This document shows, one piece after another, positions 58,305 through 64,000 of a DNA stretch of 64,000 nucleotides; positions within the stretch are counted from its first letter, which is position 1, and each line of letters opens with the position of its first letter. Below the pieces are notes generated by a model, which saw only the letters and a list, made by a program, of their open reading frames with translations, did not search any database and had not been told where the DNA came from. The translations under genes and the position numbers were made by a program. The stretch comes from Planctomycetota bacterium (GTDB lineage Bacteria; Planctomycetota; UBA1135; GCA-002686595): the NCBI GenBank assembly GCA_016712565.1, contig JADJQU010000004.1, positions 518,785 to 582,784 on the forward strand. Reading direction: 5' to 3'.

Positions 58305-61300
58305 ATGGCACTGAACCCGATCGTCTACACCGAGAAGGTCGTGCGCAGCTTCCTGCGCTACCAGCTCACGGCCTACCCGTTCGCGGACGAACGACTGCTC
58401 GCGCAGATGCGCACGTTGCTCTCGCTCGACCAGACGCGCAACTCGCCGCTCCTCAAAGGGCCCTACATCAGCCTGTCGCGTCCGTTCCGACAGGGCGCGA
58501 GCGTCGAGACTCTCGTGCGCGAGGGCGTCTTCCATCCGCACATGCGCCAGCGGATCCCCGCTGCGATCACGCACGTCTACGGGTCACCAAGAGGATGCGA
58601 TCCGCGCGATCCGTTCGGGACGCACGACCCTCGTCTCCACGGGAACGGGATCGGGCAAGTCGTGCTTCCTCTACCCGATCGTCAGCAAGTGCCTCGAGCT
58701 GCGCGACGTCGATGCGCCGGCTGGGATCAGTGCCGTCATCGTCTACCCGATGAACGCGCTCGCGGAGGACCAACTCCAGCGGCTTCGCTCCCTTCTCGCG
58801 GGGACGCGCATTCCCTTCGGCATGTACGTGGGCAAGACGCCGGAGCTGGACAACGAGGTCGCGGGCATCCGACTTCCTGTCGGTTCGTCGCGCGCGGACT
58901 ACGAGGCCGCGGTCGAGAAGGTGCGCCAAGAGAAGCGCAGCGAGACGGTCTACCCGCCGGAGGAAGTCTGCTCGCGCGAGATCATGCGGACACGCGGGAA
59001 GCAGCCGCGCATTCTCCTCACGAACGTGAAGCAGCTCGAGCTGCTCTTGACTCGCCAGCGCGATGTCGAGCTGTTCGCGGACGCGCGCCTCGACTTCCTC
59101 GTGTTCGACGAGGCTCACACGTTCACCGGCGCCCAGGGAGCCGAGACCGCCTGCCTCATCCGTCGCCTGCGGAGCTTCTGCGGTCGCGGTGCGCAAGACA
59201 CGGTGTGCGTGGCCACCTCGGCGACGATCGCGGACAAGCGGCACCCGGATGCTGCCCGCGATTTCGCGTCGAGGTTCTTCGGGGTCCCCACGGACAGCGT
59301 CACGACCGTTGGTGAGGCGTACGAGCCCGAGGTGTGGGCCAGCGGTCTTAGCCTGTCGGGCGCACCTAAGAAGGACACGGCCGAGCTTCGAACGCCTGCG
59401 TTCGTGCCATCGAGACCAAGGAGAACGATGGCAAGGACGTGAGGTCGGTCTACCGGGATCTCGCCGGGGGCGATCTGTCCGCCGGTGACTGGACCGAGGC
59501 ACTCCACGCCGCGCTCTCGAAGAGCGAACTCGTTTTCGGCTTGAGCGAGCTGCTCGCTGCGCCCCGGCGCCTCGACGAGCTTGCACTGGCCATCACGAAG
59601 CGCGTGGAACGAACGGTCAGCGAGCCCGAGATCCTGTGCTGGCTCACACTCGGCGCCGCGGCCCGCAAGGACGGGCGGCCGTTGCTGCGGCCCGTAGTCC
59701 ACGGCTTCATCCGAGGGATCAGTGGCGCGGTCGTGAGTTTCCCGGAAGGCGGGGAGGGTCCGAAGTTGTGGCTCGCCGCGGAGGACGAGATCGCTTCGGC
59801 TCAAGGTGGGGAGCAGCACGCCCACTTCCCGGTGACGACATGCACGACGTGCGGCCAGCACTACTACATCGCGGTCCTCGAGGACTTCGAGTTCACCGGC
59901 AAGCTGCCTGGAGGCGGCCAAGCCACCGGAGACACGGGCTACTGGCAGCCGCTCGGAGGAATCGCGCGGTGGCTGTCGCGTCGTCCCGGCCGATCGCATC
60001 GTCGGTGGTAGCGACGATCAGGATCTCGACGAGCATGACCGCACGGCGGCGATGCACTTCTGCCGTCGTTGTGGAGCCGGCCACCGGGAGGAAGGCACGC
60101 GCTGTTTGCACTGCGGCCAGTTGGGAACCCGCGTCGTGCTCTACGCCGTTCGGCAGAACAAGGACAACCCAGGTGTCCTGTCGAGCTGCCTATCGTGCGG
60201 AACCACGGGCCGGCGCATCGGGACTCGCTACCGAGAGGCCGCACGCCCGGTGCGCGCAACAAACGTCGCCGACGTTCACGTGCTGGCGCAAGACATGGTG
60301 CAGCACGCCGAGCGGCCTCGACTCCTCGTGTTCTGCGACAACCGGCAGGACGCTGCGTTCCAGGCCGGATGGATGAAGGACCATGCTCGTCGGTTCCGCA
60401 TCCGCGCGTTGATGGCAGACGGACTGCGCGCCGCTCGGGTTTCGATCGGCGATCTCGCGCTCCACCTTGATGATCTGCTCGAGAAAGACGAGGCGCTCTC
60501 GCGCGTTGATCCCCGAGGTTTGGCAGGTCGTGCGCAAGGAGGGCGGCGGCGGTCGGCACGAGCAGGAGCGGAAGAAGTTCCTGCGCATTCAGGTGCTACG
60601 CGAGGTGACGTTGTCCTCGCGTCAGTCCATCGGCCTCGAGCCTTGGGGACGCATGAAGGTCGAGTACGAGGGGTCTCGATGCCACGCTGCCGTGGATTCA
60701 GACGCAGGCGCACAAGCTCGGCATGCCGCCCGAGGATCTCCGCGATGGGGTCGCAACTCTGCTCGACTACCTGCGTCGCAAGCGGGTCCTCCACGATCCC
60801 GAGCGAGAGATCTTCACCAAGTACTGGATGGACGGCGATCTCGAGATCCAGCAAGGCTACTTGCCGCAACTCGGTGGACCGTGCGGGACCAAGCTGCACC
60901 GCGAGCCGAACGAGAAGCCCGAACTCGTCACGCAGTGGCTCAGCGATCGCGGCGACACGACGATCCGACAGATCGCCAAGAAGTGGGGCGTGCCTGCGGA
61001 TGAGGTCGAGCCTCTCCTGGAGGAGCTGTTCGCTCTGCTCACGAAGAAGGCCCTGCTCACCCCCGTGCGTCTCAAAGGCGCGAGGGGCAACCCGCTGCCC
61101 AACGTCAGCAACGTGTTCCAGGTCGATGCCGATCGCCTGCGCCTGCAAGAGAACCACGGTGTCTGGCGCTGCAAGAGCTGTCGCCGGCGGACGACGCGGC
61201 GGACTCCGCTCCAGAAGTGTCCGGCGTGGCGCTGCGAAGGCGAGCTGGAGTTCGTGCGCGAGGACCCTGACAACTACGACCTGCAAGTGCTCGACCAGGG

Positions 61301-64000
61301 CTACGCAATGCTTCGACCGGAAGAGCACACGGCGATGGTCCCGCGTGAGGAACGCGAGCGGCTCGAGAATTTGTTCAAGGGCGAGTCCGACGCGCTCAAC
61401 ACCTTCGTCTGCACGCCGACGCTCGAGCTGGGCGTGGACATCGGGCAGCTCGACTCGGTTCTCATGCGCAACGTTCCGCCGCTGCCCGCGAACTACTGGC
61501 AGCGGGCCGGACGAGCCGGACGACGCCATCGCATGGCGGTGAACCTCACCTACTGCCGCCCGGTCTCGCACGACCGAGCGTACTTCGCCGATCCGCTCAA
61601 GCTGCTCGCCGGGCGCGTGGATCCGCCCGCGTTCAACCTGCGGAACGAGTTGATGGTCGCCAAGCATGTGCACGCTTCGACCTTCACTCGGTTGCATCAA
61701 TACGAGCGGGACTTGGGCCGATCGGAGTCCGAGCGTCGCGGCATCGAGGACACGTTGAAAGCGTGCCTCCCCAGCCAGGTGTCGGCCTACACTGTTCGAC
61801 GCCGGCATGATCCAACCAGCCCTTCGACTTCTCGCCGCTGCGAGATCTCGTGGCGCGCAACGCTCTGGATCTCGTGAGCTACGTCGAGCGCGCCTTCTCG
61901 CAAGGCTGGCCGGTGGAGGATGCCGCCGTCGTCCTCGTCGAGACCTTGCGCGGGCATGTCGAGAACATCGTGGCACGCCTCGAAGAGGTGGTCGCGCGAC
62001 TCACCGGGAGGCTGCGCTGGGCGATCGCCCAGATCACGCGCCTCAACCGCTTGCGCGAGCAACACGGAACCCTCGAGCCCGAGGACGAAGCGCTGTTCCG
62101 TCGATGCGACGGCCTCGTGAAACGCTTCAAGGGAACTGCGCGGCGCCAGCGCCGCGAAGCCGAAGGCTACGACGACGTCAACACGTTCGGCGTTCTTGCG
62201 GCCGAGGCTTCCTCCTGGCTCCGACCTCGCGAAGTCGGCTCGATCCTTGGGACAGCCGGAGATCCCTTTCTGGCGTACGGGGGCGATGGAGTTCGCTCTT
62301 CCACGTTCACCGAGCGTGGCGCTCCGCGAGTACGTACCGGGCAACCTGATCTACGCCAACGGCAACCGGTTCGTCGCGCGGCGCTTCCACCGCGACGTCG
62401 ACGAGCAGCGCATCGAGATGCCGAACTTCGAGGTCTCGACCGAGCGCCAAGCCGTCAAGGAAACGAACGTGGGCGCGACTCCATCGGCGCTGGGGTCCAC
62501 CGTGCTCCAGACGATCGCGGTGTGCGACGTGGACCTCGTGCACCAATCCCACATCTCCGACGAGGAGGAACTGCGCTTTCAGATGGGTGTCGCGGTCTAC
62601 GGGCTGGAGCGCGACCAACACAACGGCGGCAAGGCCTACGCTTGGGGAACGCCAGCGCTGCACCATCGACGTGGAGTTCGACTGCGGCTCGTGAATGTGG
62701 GCGCGAGTGGCGCGATCGAACGCCAGACTCGCCCCGACCGCTTCGGCTACCCCGTGTGCACGGTGTGCGGGCAGAGCGTGTCTCCGCTTTCCTCCGACGA
62801 GCAGCGGCGGAAGTTCGGCGAGAACCACCTCGAGCGCTGCGGTCGCAAGATCACACCGGTTGGCTTCTACGCGGATGTCGTCGCCGATGCGCTCTCGCTG
62901 CCCGCGTGCACTGATCGCTCGACCGCCTACAGTGTCCTGGAGGCCATCCGGTTCGCGGCCACGCAAGTCCTCGACATGCACATGGAGGACCTGCAGGTCC
63001 TCGTCGTCGGGCACGTGGATCGCGAGGATGTGGATGCCCTGCTCTGGGACCCGATGCCAGGCGGGTCGGGTCTTCTCGATCAGCTGTGCGAGCGCTTCGA
63101 GGAAGTCGTGGCCGCCGCGCGCGAGGTCGTTGAGAAGTGCCCGTCGGCGTGTACGTCGTCCTGCGTCGACTGTCTGCAGACCTTCCGCAACGCCTTCTAC
63201 CACAAGCATCTCGATCGCAAGCTCGCGCTCCAGTGCCTCGACTCGTGGGGACGCACGCTCAAGTTCGACCACGCGATTCCGGCGCTCCATCCATCGCAGG
63301 AGCCGAGCGAGGGCAGGCATCCGGTCAACGAGAAGGAACGGCGGCTTCGGTACCTGCTACGCGCGGCGGGCTTCGAAGAGGTGACCAGGGCGAGCAACTG
63401 AAGCTGGATCGCTCGATCGGCACGACCACGCCTGACGTGATCTACCGCTCGCCGGACCACGGTCCCGACGAGGGCATCTGCATCTACCTCGACGGCCTGA
63501 GCGGCCACCTTCACGGGAATGCTCAGACGCGCGAGCAAGACCAGCGGATCCGCTCCTGGTTGCGCAACCACGGGTGGGAGGTGATCGAGATCTCCGTCGT
63601 CGAGTTGGACGATCCCGACGCCATGACCCGGCACTTCCGCAAGTTGGCTGGGTACCTTGGAGCGACGAGCCTGAGGTCCGTGTTGGACAAGGATCGGACC
63701 TGGTTCGCCCGCGCGAGCGCAGAGCAGCACGCCACAGCACGGCCGAGCCTCAAGATCGTGCGGCCGGCTGGCGCCGACCGCTACCGGACCTGCGTGCCGC
63801 TCGTCCCCCTCAAGGCGGCCGCCGGAGGCTTCGGCGATCCGCAGTTCGTCGAGGAGGGGCAGTGGGACTGGGTTGAGGTGGACTCGCGACGACCGCTCCG
63901 CGCCGGCATGTTCGTCGCCCAGGTCGTCGGCAAGTCCATGGAGCCTCGGATCCCGGATGGCTCGTACTGCCTGTTCCAAACCCCGGTGACCGGCTCCGCC
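58305..64000 (+). pseudogene. Giant DUF1998 SF2 helicase with nuclease-like and S24/LexA-like C-terminal domains; frameshifted and cut by window edge
   Basis: About 1,900 residues are visible. Start ATG 58305 (MALNPIVYTEKVVRSFLRYQ). Helicase motifs: TLVSTGTGSGKSCFLYPIVS (about 58,630), VIVYPMNALAEDQLQRL, FLVFDEAHTFTGAQGAE, VATSATIAD. Zinc-ribbon Cys clusters lie near 59,845 and 60,055. Lobe two holds VCTPTLELGVDIGQLDSVLM and YWQRAGRAGRR. The DUF1998 region has VLDMHMEDLQVLVVGHVDRE, DPMPGGSGLLDQL and CTSSCVDCLQTFRN. Then a VSR/REase-like segment (ICIYLDGLSGHLHGNAQT, RSWLRNHGWEVIEISVVELD) and, at 63,890-63,985, an S24-peptidase start (VAQVVGKSMEPRIPDGSYCL). Helicase plus DUF1998 resembles DruE (Druantia) and the DrmA/DrmB pair (DISARM) in one chain. 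Frame changes lie near 58,580, 59,410, 59,960, 60,520-60,720, 61,790, 62,210, 63,385. Confidence 0.78.

Noticed and set aside
39046..64000. Complete class 1 DISARM system
   Set aside because: DrmD- and DrmMI-like genes are present, but I found no separate drmA or drmB gene and no drmC (no HKD phospholipase motif) within the window.

Overview
The window is GC-rich bacterial DNA that reads as an uncultured or little-studied member of the Planctomycetota. Pointers are: exported proteins that share a roughly 140-residue Cys-containing C-terminal domain, DxNxNGIPDEC-type repeats, Ser/Thr kinases with TPR tails, ECF sigma factors (one fused to a membrane segment and a very large exported region), and zinc-ribbon/single-TM proteins. 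This assignment comes from remembered family distributions, not from a search. No rRNA, tRNA or CRISPR array was recognised.

Positions 1-38,200 look like an ordinary chromosomal backbone with intact genes. In order: uvrB (cut by the window edge); two tandem zinc-ribbon membrane proteins; gamma-glutamyltransferase; a NIL-domain protein; a multi-TM protein; a double PilZ protein; a subtilisin-like protease; a kelch protein; an ECF sigma/exported-domain fusion; a secreted endonuclease I; a SWIM-SNF2 helicase; a hypothetical; a 208-bp inverted-repeat element abutting an HDOD gene; a secreted CxxC-rich protein; a sigma-FecR-kinase cluster; an RluA-type pseudouridine synthase; a lipoprotein; a frameshifted YedE-like transporter; a beta-propeller protein; a further exported protein; a PRC-barrel protein with a 27-residue membrane peptide; and a hypothetical.

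A decayed IS21-type transposon end at about 38.4-38.6 kb marks the border to an accessory island. From 39,046 to the right edge, nearly everything is large nucleic-acid-processing enzymes in one orientation, closely packed or overlapping. In order: a DISARM DrmD-like SNF2 helicase; an Eco57I/DrmMI-like adenine methyltransferase; a small helical remnant; a reverse transcriptase-nitrilase of the UG1 (defence-associated RT type 1) architecture; a RecD-like helicase with a C-terminal nuclease-like domain; a TM0106-type RecB-like nuclease fused to a Dna2/UPF1-like helicase; and a giant DUF1998 helicase carrying nuclease-like and LexA/S24-like domains. This looks like a composite anti-phage defence locus: the methyltransferase would mark self DNA, while helicase-nucleases and the RT act on invaders. 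That functional reading is inference.

Almost every island gene is broken by several frameshifts, although protein similarity continues across the breaks and motifs survive. In the 38 kb to the left only one frameshift was seen. The cause could be poor consensus quality over the island or real decay. I annotate each island gene as one reconstructed unit and say where the frame changes.
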